The notes beneath the pieces were generated by a model, which made no database searches, was not told the DNA's origin, and was given only the letters and a program-made list of their open reading frames with translations. Of a stretch of DNA of 64,000 bases, positions 1 through 7,649 are shown one piece after another; the stretch's first letter is position 1, and each line of letters begins with the position of its first letter. The DNA is taken from the NCBI RefSeq assembly GCF_006874465.1, contig NZ_VIRL01000001.1:682001-746000 (forward strand). Direction: 5' to 3'. The position numbers and the translations under genes are program-made. The stretch comes from Microbispora bryophytorum. GTDB taxonomy: Bacteria > Actinomycetota > Actinomycetes > Streptosporangiales > Streptosporangiaceae.

Positions 1-663
1 GTACTGCAGGTAGACCTCGACCCGCTCGCGGTGCTCGGTGAGCAGGTCGAGCAGGGCGTCGTCCCGGGCCACCAGGAGGCCGTTGGTGTTGATCAGGATG
101 CGGGTGACGGGCCGTGCCGTCAGCTCGGCGAGCAACTCGGGCAGGTCGGGGTGGAGGGTCGGCTCGCCGCCGCTGAGCATGAGCACGTCGAGACGGCCGT
201 TCTCACGGGCCAGGCGCTGGTCCACGTTGGCGAGCACCTCACGGACCGGCACGATCCCCCGCAGGTCGGGCGAGGAGTCGGTGAAGCAGGTCGGGCAGCG
301 CAGGTTGCACGCCTCCGCCACGTCCTCAAGGAGGATGCACGTGTGCTGGGTCTGCATCTCCGGCAGCCCCCGCAGGTACGCCTCGGGGACCGGATCGAAG
401 TTGCCCGCGACGTCGGGCAGATGCGCCTTGGTGGGGGCGGTCCACTCCTCCAGGTAGGCGAGGATCTCCGGGTCCTCGTCGTAGAGGGTCCTGACCATGC
501 CGTGGGTGCGGCAGCCGCGCTCCAGGTAGACCCGGCCGTCGCGAGCCGCGAGCCAGCCGGACAGGCGCGGCACCTCGGCCAGCGGACGGTCCGGCCGCTC
601 GTCGTGACAGCGGGGGCAGAACGCGTTGACGTAGCGGAGGATGCGATCTCCCCGCAGGGGCAT
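1..663 (-). CDS. Radical SAM protein, COG1964/tetraether-lipid-synthase-like (C-terminus off the left edge)
   Basis: The N-terminal 221 residues are present; the rest lies outside the window. An N-terminal zinc-ribbon-like part has CPRC (residues 16-19) and a later CRTHG motif. The radical SAM cluster motif is C119-NLR-C123-PT-C126, followed by SGGEPTLHP at about 164-172. Cys-rich N-terminus plus CxxxCxxC plus GGEP is the layout of the COG1964 family, which includes archaeal tetraether lipid synthase and pterin methyltransferases (family knowledge). The ATG at 663 is 8 nt downstream of the preceding membrane-protein stop, so it is the third gene of an operon with the Lgt-like gene. The substrate cannot be read from sequence; a lipid-modification role is inference from the neighbour. 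Confidence 0.85.
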   Translation of the reverse strand, partial: MPLRGDRILRYVNAFCPRCHDERPDRPLAEVPRLSGWLAARDGRVYLERGCRTHGMVRTLYDEDPEILAYLEEWTAPTKAHLPDVAGNFDPVPEAYLRGLPEMQTQHTCILLEDVAEACNLRCPTCFTDSSPDLRGIVPVREVLANVDQRLARENGRLDVLMLSGGEPTLHPDLPELLAELTARPVTRILINTNGLLVARDDALLDLLTEHRERVEVYLQY

Positions 664-671
664 TCCGGTGG

Positions 672-1349
672 TCACAGGAGTCCGTCCGTGTAGAACGAGG
701 GGTTGACGCCGGTGCATAAGCCGGCGGTGAAAATCGTCAGGAGCGCCCAGCCGATCATCAGACCCAGCCCGAGCCCCCGCGACCAGGGCTTGCGGAGGAG
801 AAGCAGCAGCGTTCCACCGCCGAACGCGATCACGGCCAGGAGCACGGATCCGCCGATGAGCGCGAGCCTCTTGTGATCGCTCGCGACTCCGTCCGCCGCC
901 GCGAGGGTCGCGAGGAAGAGCACGAAGTTGACGACGACGTAGGCCACGATCCCCGCGATGGTCATCGCGATGACCACGCCGGTCGTGTTCGGGGCCGGGG
1001 GCGGGGGCGGCGGCCATGCGCGCGGCGGCCCGCCCGGTCCGTAGGGCCCACCCTGTCCGTAGGGACCACCGGCCCCGGGCCCGTACGGCCCACCAGGGCC
1101 AAAAGGCGGCGGGCCGCCCGGACCGTGAGGCGGCGGCCCGCCCGGACCTTGCGACGGCGGTGGGCCTGCCGGGCCGTACGGCGCGCCAGGAGGCGGCGGC
1201 ACGGGAGGGTGCCCGGGAGCATCGCCCGGCTGCGGGTCGCCCGGGTGCCCGGGAGGAGTATCGCCCGGCTGCGAATCGTGCGGATGCCCGGGAGCATCGT
1301 CCGGCTGTGGGTCGTGCGGCCGCTCGGGCGGCTCGGGGGGTGTGCTCAT
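672..1349 (-). CDS. Pro/Gly-rich small membrane protein
   Basis: A 225-residue protein. Residues 1-115 are a low-complexity Pro/Gly/Asp tail with repeated PGDxPGHP and GPGGPP units, probably cytoplasmic. Three predicted membrane segments follow at about 122-145, 155-178 and 188-210. The start ATG overlaps the stop of the upstream Lgt-like gene as ATGA, which suggests translational coupling. Proteins with a GPGG-rich tail and short membrane domain are common in actinobacteria and often function-free in annotation; I do not recognise a specific function. Its place between an Lgt-like protein and a radical SAM protein is the only functional hint. Confidence 0.8.
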   Translation of the reverse strand: MSTPPEPPERPHDPQPDDAPGHPHDSQPGDTPPGHPGDPQPGDAPGHPPVPPPPGAPYGPAGPPPSQGPGGPPPHGPGGPPPFGPGGPYGPGAGGPYGQGGPYGPGGPPRAWPPPPPPAPNTTGVVIAMTIAGIVAYVVVNFVLFLATLAAADGVASDHKRLALIGGSVLLAVIAFGGGTLLLLLRKPWSRGLGLGLMIGWALLTIFTAGLCTGVNPSFYTDGLL

Positions 1350-2179
1350 CTTTCCTCCTCGCCCGCGGGTGACAGCCGGGCGGCCGGTAACAGCGGTCGC
1401 CGCTCGCCCCGCCGGGAGAGCAGCCGATCGTAGAACCCCTTGCGATATCCGAGCCCGAGGCGGACGGCGAGGAGCATGAGCCCCGGGACGAGGAACCACT
1501 GCGGGCGGGTCAGGTCGAGCCAGACCGTCTCGTTCGCCCTGGTGAACTCGACGAGGAACCGGAAGAGGGCGTACGCGCCCAGATACAGGGTGAACAGCTC
1601 GCCCGGTCGGTCGACCCGGCTCCGCGCCCACAGCAACGCGCCGAAGGCGGCGAGCTGGAAGACGGTCTCGTACAGGTAAGACGGGTGCATGGCCTGCCCG
1701 GACAGGCAGCCGGGGCATTCCGGCACGGTGGCGGGTGCGTGGACGCCCCAGGGAAGGCTCGTGGGACGGCCGGGGGCCTCGGTGAGGAAGCAGCCGATGC
1801 GGCCGACGGCCATGCCGAGCGCGACGGCGGGCGCGAACAGGTCACCGGTCCGCTCCCGGTAGCCGACCAGCCGTTTCGCCACCAGCACCCCGACGTACGC
1901 GCCGGTCAGGCCGCCGAGAATGCTCCGAGCGCCGAACATCCACGCCTCGACAAGGCCGGGGTTGAGCGCGGGGTCGAGATGCTCGGCCCAGCCGGACAGC
2001 CGCATGCCCATCGCCCCGCCGACCAACGCGCCGGTGACGGCGACGAGCGACTCCTCCCGTAAGGCCCCCCGGCGCCGCGCCTCCAGGACGAACACCACGC
2101 TCGCGAGGATCACGCCGAGACCCACGAAAAACGCGTGGGTCGGCACGGTCACCCCGCCGAAGCGTAGTTGCTCAAGCAC
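1346..2179 (-). CDS. Divergent prolipoprotein diacylglyceryl transferase-like membrane protein
   Basis: A 277-residue polytopic protein of the Lgt family. Recognisable Lgt blocks are GRIGCF (about residue 152), GRPTSLPWGV, HPSYLYE and FRFLVEFTR near the C-terminus. It departs from catalytic Lgt: the usual GRxGNFxNxE signature reads GRIGCFLTEAP, losing the conserved Asn and one position of spacing, and the His of the GGLxxHGG block is absent (SILGGLTGA here). The conserved signature Arg and C-terminal Arg remain. Family membership is clear. Activity as the housekeeping Lgt is doubtful, and a related lipid-transfer reaction is inferred. It is first gene of a three-gene operon with the membrane protein and the radical SAM protein. 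Confidence 0.85.
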   Translation of the reverse strand: MLEQLRFGGVTVPTHAFFVGLGVILASVVFVLEARRRGALREESLVAVTGALVGGAMGMRLSGWAEHLDPALNPGLVEAWMFGARSILGGLTGAYVGVLVAKRLVGYRERTGDLFAPAVALGMAVGRIGCFLTEAPGRPTSLPWGVHAPATVPECPGCLSGQAMHPSYLYETVFQLAAFGALLWARSRVDRPGELFTLYLGAYALFRFLVEFTRANETVWLDLTRPQWFLVPGLMLLAVRLGLGYRKGFYDRLLSRRGERRPLLPAARLSPAGEEER

Positions 2180-2274
2180 GACGCCACCCTAGCGGCGGCC
2201 CACGACGATTCCGATCGTCAATTCATACGGCTCTCATCCCTTCACCACGCGATTCCCGCCAACCGTGCGGGTCT

Positions 2275-2301
2275 TTGTCCACAGGGATCCCGCTGTCCAC
2301 A
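2275..2301 (+). promoter_or_regulatory. Pair of DnaA-box-like 9-mers
   Basis: TTGTCCACA at 2275-2283 matches the actinobacterial DnaA-box consensus exactly. CTGTCCACA at 2293-2301 differs at the first base. They are direct repeats 18 bp apart, between the divergent lgt-like and peptidase genes. DnaA binding is inference; chance occurrence is possible. Confidence 0.35.
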
Positions 2302-2353
2302 GGAGCGTGCGCGACCGCCCCCCGCACGCCTCGGCCAGGGGTAACCTGCGCCT

Positions 2354-3199
2354 ATGACCTCCTTGTGGAACCGCAGGTCAGCGGTAGTGATGGCGGCCCT
2401 CGTCGGTGTGACCGGCTGCGCCGGGGTCGGCGACGCCGGCGCGTCCGCCACCGCCCGGACCCGGGTGTCCGTGCCCGCCCCGGCGTCAGCGGCACTGGGC
2501 TCGTCCACGCCTGCCGCCCCCTCCGCCGGACCGACCTCCTCGGTGTCCGCCACCCCGTCGTCCGCCATGCCCTCGCCCGCGCCGGGCTCGCCCGCGCCCG
2601 GGAACGGGCCCGCGCCGAGCCCGAGCGGGCCACCCCCCTTCTCCGCGAAGATCGAAAAGGTGTCCCGTGACGACGTCCGGCAGTCCTGGCGTCCGGGCTG
2701 CCCGGTTCCGCTGAGCGGGCTGCGTAAGATCACCATGACCTACTGGGGCTTCGACGACCAGGCGCACACCGGCGTACTCGTGATCAACAAAAAGGTCGCC
2801 GAGGACGTGGCCTCCGTCTTCGGGAAGCTCTACGAGATGCGCTACCCCATCCGCCGGATGGTGCCCGTCGACGTCTACAAGGGCAGCGACAACGACTCCA
2901 TCGACGCCGACAACACCTCGGCCTTCAACTGCCGCAACGCCACCGGCTCGGGCAATTGGTCCAACCACGCGTACGGCCTGGCGGTGGACCTCAACCCGCG
3001 GGAGAACCCGTACGTGTACGCGAACGGCTCCAACGCCCACCGCAACGCGGACGCGTTCGTGGACCGGCCGCTCAAGAAGCCCGGCGTGATCAACAGTGGA
3101 GACCGTGTCGTTCGGGCCTTCGGGCAGATCGGCTGGGGCTGGGGCGGCTCGTGGTCCGGTGCCAAGGACTACCAGCACTTCTCGGAGAACGGCCGCTGA
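2354..3199 (+). CDS. M15-family D-Ala-D-Ala carboxypeptidase-like lipoprotein
   Basis: A 281-residue exported peptidase. The N-terminus has a charged start, a hydrophobic stretch and a lipobox-like VTGC at about residues 19-22, so it is probably lipid anchored. Residues 30-95 are a Ser/Pro/Ala-rich linker. The C-terminal domain carries the zinc-site pattern of the M15 family: SNHAYGLAVD (SxHxxGxAxD) near residue 204 and a late DYQHF His. The family cleaves D-Ala-D-Ala type bonds in peptidoglycan precursors, outside the membrane. It stands alone, divergent from the Lgt-like operon. Substrate among cell-wall peptides is inferred. Confidence 0.88.
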   Translation: MTSLWNRRSAVVMAALVGVTGCAGVGDAGASATARTRVSVPAPASAALGSSTPAAPSAGPTSSVSATPSSAMPSPAPGSPAPGNGPAPSPSGPPPFSAKIEKVSRDDVRQSWRPGCPVPLSGLRKITMTYWGFDDQAHTGVLVINKKVAEDVASVFGKLYEMRYPIRRMVPVDVYKGSDNDSIDADNTSAFNCRNATGSGNWSNHAYGLAVDLNPRENPYVYANGSNAHRNADAFVDRPLKKPGVINSGDRVVRAFGQIGWGWGGSWSGAKDYQHFSENGR

Positions 3200-3478
3200 G
3201 ATCCGTGCCGATGCCACGGGCGGGCCTCTGACCTGCGATTCGATCCCTCATCGTTTCTCGACGTTTTCGGGCATCTCGCACCTTGGTGTGCCCCCGTTGT
3301 GCCCGCGCTTGGGATCGCTTCGTCCCGAGCCCTTCGATGCGAACGTGGGCAGAGCATGGGACGCCGTCTCGTCGCGTCCCATCTGATCACGCTCGCCCAC
3401 AGCCGGGACATCGTCGTCATCTCGCTCGCCAAGGGCGGGTACGGCGCCAGCCAGGCCGCTTCAACCTGTGGCGATCAC

Positions 3479-3928
3479 CTACCCGCCATCGCGCAGGGAA
3501 CGGATCATGCTCTGCAGGATCCGGAACGCGTCTGACTGCTCGGTCTCGGTCATGCCGGCCAGCATTCTGACCTCGACGGACCGGACCGCTACGGTCGCCT
3601 TCTCGAGGCTCCGTCGGCCGCGAGGCGTGAGCCGCGTGGGAAGAACCTTCCCGACGGGTGCCTCCGCAGGCCTGGTCACGTAGCCGTCTCGTTCCAGGGC
3701 CTGGAGCAGCACGTTCATCGTCTGCCGGGTCACGAACGCGCCCCGTGCGAGCTCGGAGTTCGACAAGCCCGGTCGTTGAGCCAGCAGCTCGAGGCAGGAG
3801 TAGTGCGTCACGCTCATCCCGAGCGGCCGCAGCACCTCCTCCATGGCTGCGCGAAGCGCGCTCGACGCCCGTTTCAGCAAGTAGCCCAGTGATTTGTCCA
3901 GGTCGATGCCGACACCGTTTTGACTCAT
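3479..3928 (-). CDS. MarR family transcriptional regulator
   Basis: A 149-residue winged-helix regulator. The helix-turn-helix is around residues 55-80 (SNSELARGAFVTRQTMN) with a following wing rich in Arg, and dimerisation helices at both ends, as in MarR proteins. The ATG at 3928 was chosen because the reading frame further upstream runs through the divergent gene. The start codon touches the first of two perfect palindromes in the 63-bp divergent region, so repression of itself and of the VOC gene is likely. The ligand is unknown. Confidence 0.88.
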   Translation of the reverse strand: MSQNGVGIDLDKSLGYLLKRASSALRAAMEEVLRPLGMSVTHYSCLELLAQRPGLSNSELARGAFVTRQTMNVLLQALERDGYVTRPAEAPVGKVLPTRLTPRGRRSLEKATVAVRSVEVRMLAGMTETEQSDAFRILQSMIRSLRDGG

Positions 3929-3971
3929 GTCAGTATTCTGACATAGATTAGCCCGTGTCAGAAAACTGACA
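3928..3971. promoter_or_regulatory. Twin palindromic operators of the MarR/VOC divergon
   Basis: TGTCAGTATTCTGACA (3928-3943) and TGTCAGAAAACTGACA (3956-3971) are two perfect TGTCAG-N4-CTGACA palindromes with centres 28 bp apart. They lie between the MarR start and the VOC ribosome-binding site. The MarR protein is the obvious ligand, by inference from position. Confidence 0.75.
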
Positions 3972-3991
3972 TGAAGAGAAGGAGCTTCATC

Positions 3992-4360
3992 ATGCCCGCC
4001 ACCGGCCCCGACTTCATCTCGCTCCAAGCGCGCGACCTCGACGCATCGCAGGCGTTCTACGAGCAGTACCTCGGCCTCGTCCGCTCGCAGGCCGGACCTC
4101 CGCACGCCGTCGTCTTCGAGACGAAGCCGATCGCGTTCGCACTCCGCGACATCGTTCCCGGCACCGATCTCGCATCCGCTGCTCAGCCCGGCATCGGTGC
4201 CGCGATCTGGCTCCACGCCACAGACGTCCAGGCCATTCACGATGCTCTCGTCGCCGACGGTCACACCATCGTCTCCGCACCGATCGACGGCCCCTTCGGT
4301 CGGACATTCACCTTCGCCGACCCCGACGGCTACCAGATCACTCTCCACGACCGCGCCTGA
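3992..4360 (+). CDS. VOC family protein (glyoxalase/bleomycin-resistance fold)
   Basis: A 122-residue single VOC domain. It has the two beta-alpha-beta-beta-beta halves: ISLQARDLDASQAFYEQYLG at the start and FTFADPDGYQITLHD at the end, a typical metal-site C-terminus. An in-frame ATG at 3971 exists but falls inside an operator. The ATG at 3992 has a GAGAAGGAG ribosome-binding site at proper distance and is preferred. It is divergent from the MarR gene and probably under its control. VOC proteins bind or modify small hydrophobic or electrophilic molecules; the substrate is unknown. Confidence 0.85.
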   Translation: MPATGPDFISLQARDLDASQAFYEQYLGLVRSQAGPPHAVVFETKPIAFALRDIVPGTDLASAAQPGIGAAIWLHATDVQAIHDALVADGHTIVSAPIDGPFGRTFTFADPDGYQITLHDRA

Positions 4361-4448
4361 CAGGCCAAACGCCACCGGACGATCACCGGCCCCCAAAGAC
4401 CGCGGTTGCGCCCGAGGCTCGATAATCCGGGCGACGTTTGTTTACCCC

Positions 4449-4870
4449 GTGCCCGACGCTACCGTCGGCGCGGGCTTCGCCTGCGCTGATCTGACCACCT
4501 TCTGCCGACTCGACGAACTCGGACTCGAGGTCACCGGCCAACGACTCGACCCCGACCGTGCCGTCCTCGCCTGCCATGTCGTTGAACCTGACCAGTGGTG
4601 CCGGCGCTGCGGGTCGGAGGGATCGCCGCGGGACACCGTGACCAGGCGCCTTGCTCACGAGCCGTTCGGGTGGCGTTCCACGACGCTGCTGGTCACGACC
4701 CGCCATTACCGGTGCGGCGACTGCGGGCACGTGTGGCGCTAGGACACCACCCGTGCCGCCGAGCCACGAGCGAAGCTCTCGCGCCGCGGGCTGCGGTGGG
4801 CACTGGAGGCGATCGTGGTCCAGCACCTGACCGTGGCCCGGATCGCCGAAGGCCTCGCGGTTCCATTGAC
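4449..4870 (+). pseudogene. ISL3-family transposase remnant, N-terminal part
   Basis: A GTG at 4449 opens a frame resembling the N-terminus of ISL3-family transposases: two CxxC zinc-finger pairs (WCRRC and YRCGDCGHVW) and then RGLRWALEAIV and LTVARIAEGLAV. The frame is broken by TAG at 4741, where family members usually have Gln, and homology fades after about 4865, so the catalytic core is missing. No clear terminal repeats were found. The remaining 150 bp to the pectate lyase gene shows nothing recognisable. Confidence 0.7.
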
Positions 4871-5023
4871 GCCGGTGACCCTGGGAGGGGTACGGCCGGC
4901 AGGGCTGAGTCGTGGTCCGCCGCAGAGCGCATGCCACCGCCGGCGACGAACGGCTGCCGGCCGACCTGACCCGCCAGACCGCCGCGGCGGCCCGTGCAGT
5001 ACCCCGCGTGCCGAGACGACCGG

Positions 5024-6652
5024 TTACGGCGTGGCCGTCCTACCGCCGAAGGTCACGACGAGGCGGCCGTCCGAGGCGTAGGACCACCCCAGGGCGCCGG
5101 TGTAGGAGGAGCACCGGGACCCGTTGGAGCCCGACCAGAACTGGTTGGAGCTGTCCGTGTTACCGACGATCTTGTCGTTGCTCCCGCTGCCACTGCGGCA
5201 CGAGGTGTTGTTGCGGAACACCGAGGTGCCGGTGTCGAAGGAGAAGTTGCGCTCGGCGTTGTCGATGCCGACGTTGTTCGATATCGACATCGTGCCGGGG
5301 TTGCTGTTGTAGGTGAACCCGTGGTGGCCGTTGCGGTAGGCGATGCTGCGCCGGACGACGTGGTTGACGGAGATCTTGTCGCCGCCGAGCTTGTAGCCGT
5401 TGCGGTCGCCGTCGCCGGCCTGGCTGCCGTCGGTGAGGGTGCCGTTGTTGTACGACAGGGAGTCCTCGATGGTCACCGGCCCGATGGCTCCCGTGTCCGT
5501 CTTGGTGTAGAGGTCCCAGCCGTCGTCGATGTTGTTGTGGGACACGTCGTAGCGGAAGACGTTCCCCGTTCCGGTGGTGAGCTTGGCGGCGAAGCCGTCG
5601 GCGTCCTCGCCGTCGGCGTCGGCGTTGTCGTGCGACTCCGAGCTGAGGATGAGGTTGTTGGACGGCCACTGGTCGCGGGGAGTGCTGGAGGCGATCCGCC
5701 CGAGCTGCAGCCCGGTGTCGCGGTTGAACCGGGTTACCGTGCGCTCGATGATGTTGTTGCTGCCGCCGACGTAGATTCCGTTGTCACCGGCACGCTCGAC
5801 GACGATGCCGTACACATGCCAGTACGAGCCGTTCACGGTGATCCCGCGGTTCGACGAGGACTCGCTCTGGGCCGAGAAGTTCAGCACCGGAGTCTCACCG
5901 GGGTAGGCGGACAGGGTCTTGCGGGCGTTCGAGCTGCCGTTGTTGCCCGCCGCGATGGTGACCGTCTGCACGAAGTCGTACCGCCCGCCGCGCAGGTAGA
6001 TTGTCCCGCCGGGGGCGACGCGGCTGATCGCCGAAGTGAGGGTCGTCGGATCCGACTGTGTCCCCGCCGCGCCGTCTCTGCCGTTCGGCGACACGTACAA
6101 CGAACCATTCGACGGTGTCGTCGAGGGCGAGGGCGAGGGCGAAGGTGAGGGAGAGCGAGTGGGGGAAGGCGACGGCGAGGGCGAGCGAGTGGGGGAAGGC
6201 GACGGCGAGGGTGAGGGGGTGGGTGATGGGTTGGTGGTGGTGCCGGTGCAGGTGACGCCGTTGAGGGTGAAGGCGGCGGGCTGGGGGTTGGATCCCGACC
6301 AGGTGCCGTTGAAGCCGATGGACACCGAGGTGCCGGTCGCGATGGCGGCGTTGTAGTCCACGTTCGTGGCGGTGACGTTCTGCCCGCTTTGGCTGAAGGT
6401 GGCCGACCATCCGGTGTCCACCTTCTGGCTGCTGTCGGGGAAGGTGAATCCGAGGGTCCAGCCGTTGATCGCGTTGCCCAAATTCTGGATCGTGACGGCG
6501 GCGGTGAAGCCACCCGGCCAGTCGTTGGTCGTGTAGGTCACGGCGCATCCGGTCGCGGCCTGTGCCGTTCCGGCGGTGGCCAGGCCGGTCAGGGCGACGA
6601 CTCCGGCGAGCGCGCTGATCACCCCGGTGCCCGTTGTGGTTCTGCTTTTCAC
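5024..6652 (-). CDS. Secreted CBM2-linked pectate lyase, PL9-like
   Basis: A 542-residue secreted enzyme. A signal peptide ends near residue 33 (TAQAA). A CBM2 cellulose-binding module covers about 34-138, starting and ending with the paired Cys. A PSPSP/TRSPSPS linker (about 139-185) leads to a right-handed beta-helix domain (about 188-540) with LYVSPNGRDGAAGT at its start and DADGEDADGFAAKLTTGTGN in the middle, the Asp cluster and Lys typical of Ca2+-dependent PL9 lyases. It should cleave polygalacturonate by beta-elimination while bound to plant cell wall. It is monocistronic with its own promoter. Confidence 0.87.
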   Translation of the reverse strand: MKSRTTTGTGVISALAGVVALTGLATAGTAQAATGCAVTYTTNDWPGGFTAAVTIQNLGNAINGWTLGFTFPDSSQKVDTGWSATFSQSGQNVTATNVDYNAAIATGTSVSIGFNGTWSGSNPQPAAFTLNGVTCTGTTTNPSPTPSPSPSPSPTRSPSPSPSPTRSPSPSPSPSPSTTPSNGSLYVSPNGRDGAAGTQSDPTTLTSAISRVAPGGTIYLRGGRYDFVQTVTIAAGNNGSSNARKTLSAYPGETPVLNFSAQSESSSNRGITVNGSYWHVYGIVVERAGDNGIYVGGSNNIIERTVTRFNRDTGLQLGRIASSTPRDQWPSNNLILSSESHDNADADGEDADGFAAKLTTGTGNVFRYDVSHNNIDDGWDLYTKTDTGAIGPVTIEDSLSYNNGTLTDGSQAGDGDRNGYKLGGDKISVNHVVRRSIAYRNGHHGFTYNSNPGTMSISNNVGIDNAERNFSFDTGTSVFRNNTSCRSGSGSNDKIVGNTDSSNQFWSGSNGSRCSSYTGALGWSYASDGRLVVTFGGRTATP

Positions 6653-6761
6653 GCCCGAGCTCCTCGCAGGTCGTGCAGGGCCCCTGACCGAGGACTTGCT
6701 CCTGGCCCCACAAGGGTTTCATCCACCTGAACCACGTTCATCCACAGGAACGTCGTGGATC

Positions 6762-6790
6762 ACGCTACGAGCACGCAGATCACCGGTCAA
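6762..6790 (-). promoter_or_regulatory. Promoter of the pectate lyase gene
   Basis: Read on the minus strand, TTGACC (6785-6790) and TAGCGT (6762-6767) are spaced by exactly 17 bp, about 110 nt upstream of the start codon. Downstream, TTCATCCAC occurs twice (6718-6726 and 6737-6745, plus-strand orientation), 19 bp apart, and could be a repressor site. Confidence 0.5.
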
Positions 6791-7358
6791 CGACACGCCA
6801 CAACGCCGCTACGCGTACGACCACTCCCACTTGCACAGGGACCGCGGGACCGACGGACGGGACTCCGGGATCGGCTGAAACGTTCAGGCGAGAACGCGGA
6901 AAACAGCGCGGCGGCGGCAGGCGGACCCGGCGTTGATCGGACCGCTGCCGCCCAAGACCTCGGGCTGCCGGCGCCACCCCTCGATACGCGTGACGGCGGC
7001 GACCCCTGCCGGCGCGGGATGCACCGGCAGGGGAGAGAGCCGAGCCGCGGGAGACGGCTATCGGGCAACAACCACCACCCGCACCGGCGACGGCGCGAAG
7101 AGGTGGAGAGAGAAATGGGAGGACAACGCCCGCTCCTCCGGCCGCAGGAAGCGGGCGTCTCTCCAGATATGACATCTCCTGATTCTCCAGACAAATGGGG
7201 AATCACGAGTGAGGGCTCAAACGCTAACGGGCTCCGGACTCCGGACCAGAAAGGATCGCTTACCGGTTAATAACGATCGGCCTACGACCCCGTCACGCCC
7301 TGGCGATCAACTGGACCTCACAGGTCCACTGCTGTGAAGACGGCACGACGGGAGAGAC
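6791..7358. other. Noncoding stretch, no gene seen
   Basis: Open frames here are GC-driven, with no domain resemblance and no good ribosome-binding sites. The part at 7165-7285 is clearly more AT-rich than its surroundings and may hold the promoter for the small gene at 7359. A short palindrome TGAAACGTTCA is at 6876-6886. Confidence 0.5.
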
Positions 7359-7610
7359 ATGTCCGGTTGGCAGCACTTCGCTCCCCTTCCCCCCATATGG
7401 CCGCCGGACCGCTTCGAGGTCCGCTCGGCCCGGCCCATCCCGGACGGTGGCGCGGCCGACCGCTACCACTTTTCGCGAACCGCCCATGAAGCCGCCGCGC
7501 GCCTTCGGGACGTGGGCTTCGCGACACAGGTCCAGGTCGTCCGCATCGAGGACGGAACGGCCCTCTTCGACCTGGTCGCCGGGATGGAGGTCCCCCTCGA
7601 ACACTGGTGA
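7359..7610 (+). CDS. Small hypothetical protein (83 aa)
   Basis: The ATG follows a GGGAGAGAC ribosome-binding site. The protein has a Pro/Trp-rich start (FAPLPPIWPPDRF), then an alternating basic and hydrophobic segment, and ends LVAGMEVPLEHW. No membrane segment, signal or known motif is visible. It lies 39 nt upstream of the NUDIX gene on the same strand, so they may be cotranscribed. Function not recognised. Confidence 0.55.
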   Translation: MSGWQHFAPLPPIWPPDRFEVRSARPIPDGGAADRYHFSRTAHEAAARLRDVGFATQVQVVRIEDGTALFDLVAGMEVPLEHW

Positions 7611-7649
7611 CCCTCGGAGCGCGCCGGCAGGCTGCGGCAAGATGGGCGC

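Noticed and set aside
2275-2301. Origin of replication
   Set aside because: Only two DnaA-like boxes and no dnaA/dnaN neighbourhood.
3200-3478. Small frame around 3299-3535
   Set aside because: No family resemblance, no good ribosome-binding site and mixed composition. Treated as intergenic.
4994-6148. Long plus-strand frame over the pectate lyase gene
   Set aside because: Val/Gly/Ala strings mirror the beta-helix gene on the other strand. No ribosome-binding site or family resemblance.
6755-7270. Possible gene between pectate lyase and the 83-aa ORF
   Set aside because: Low-quality composition on both strands, no ribosome-binding site and no motif.
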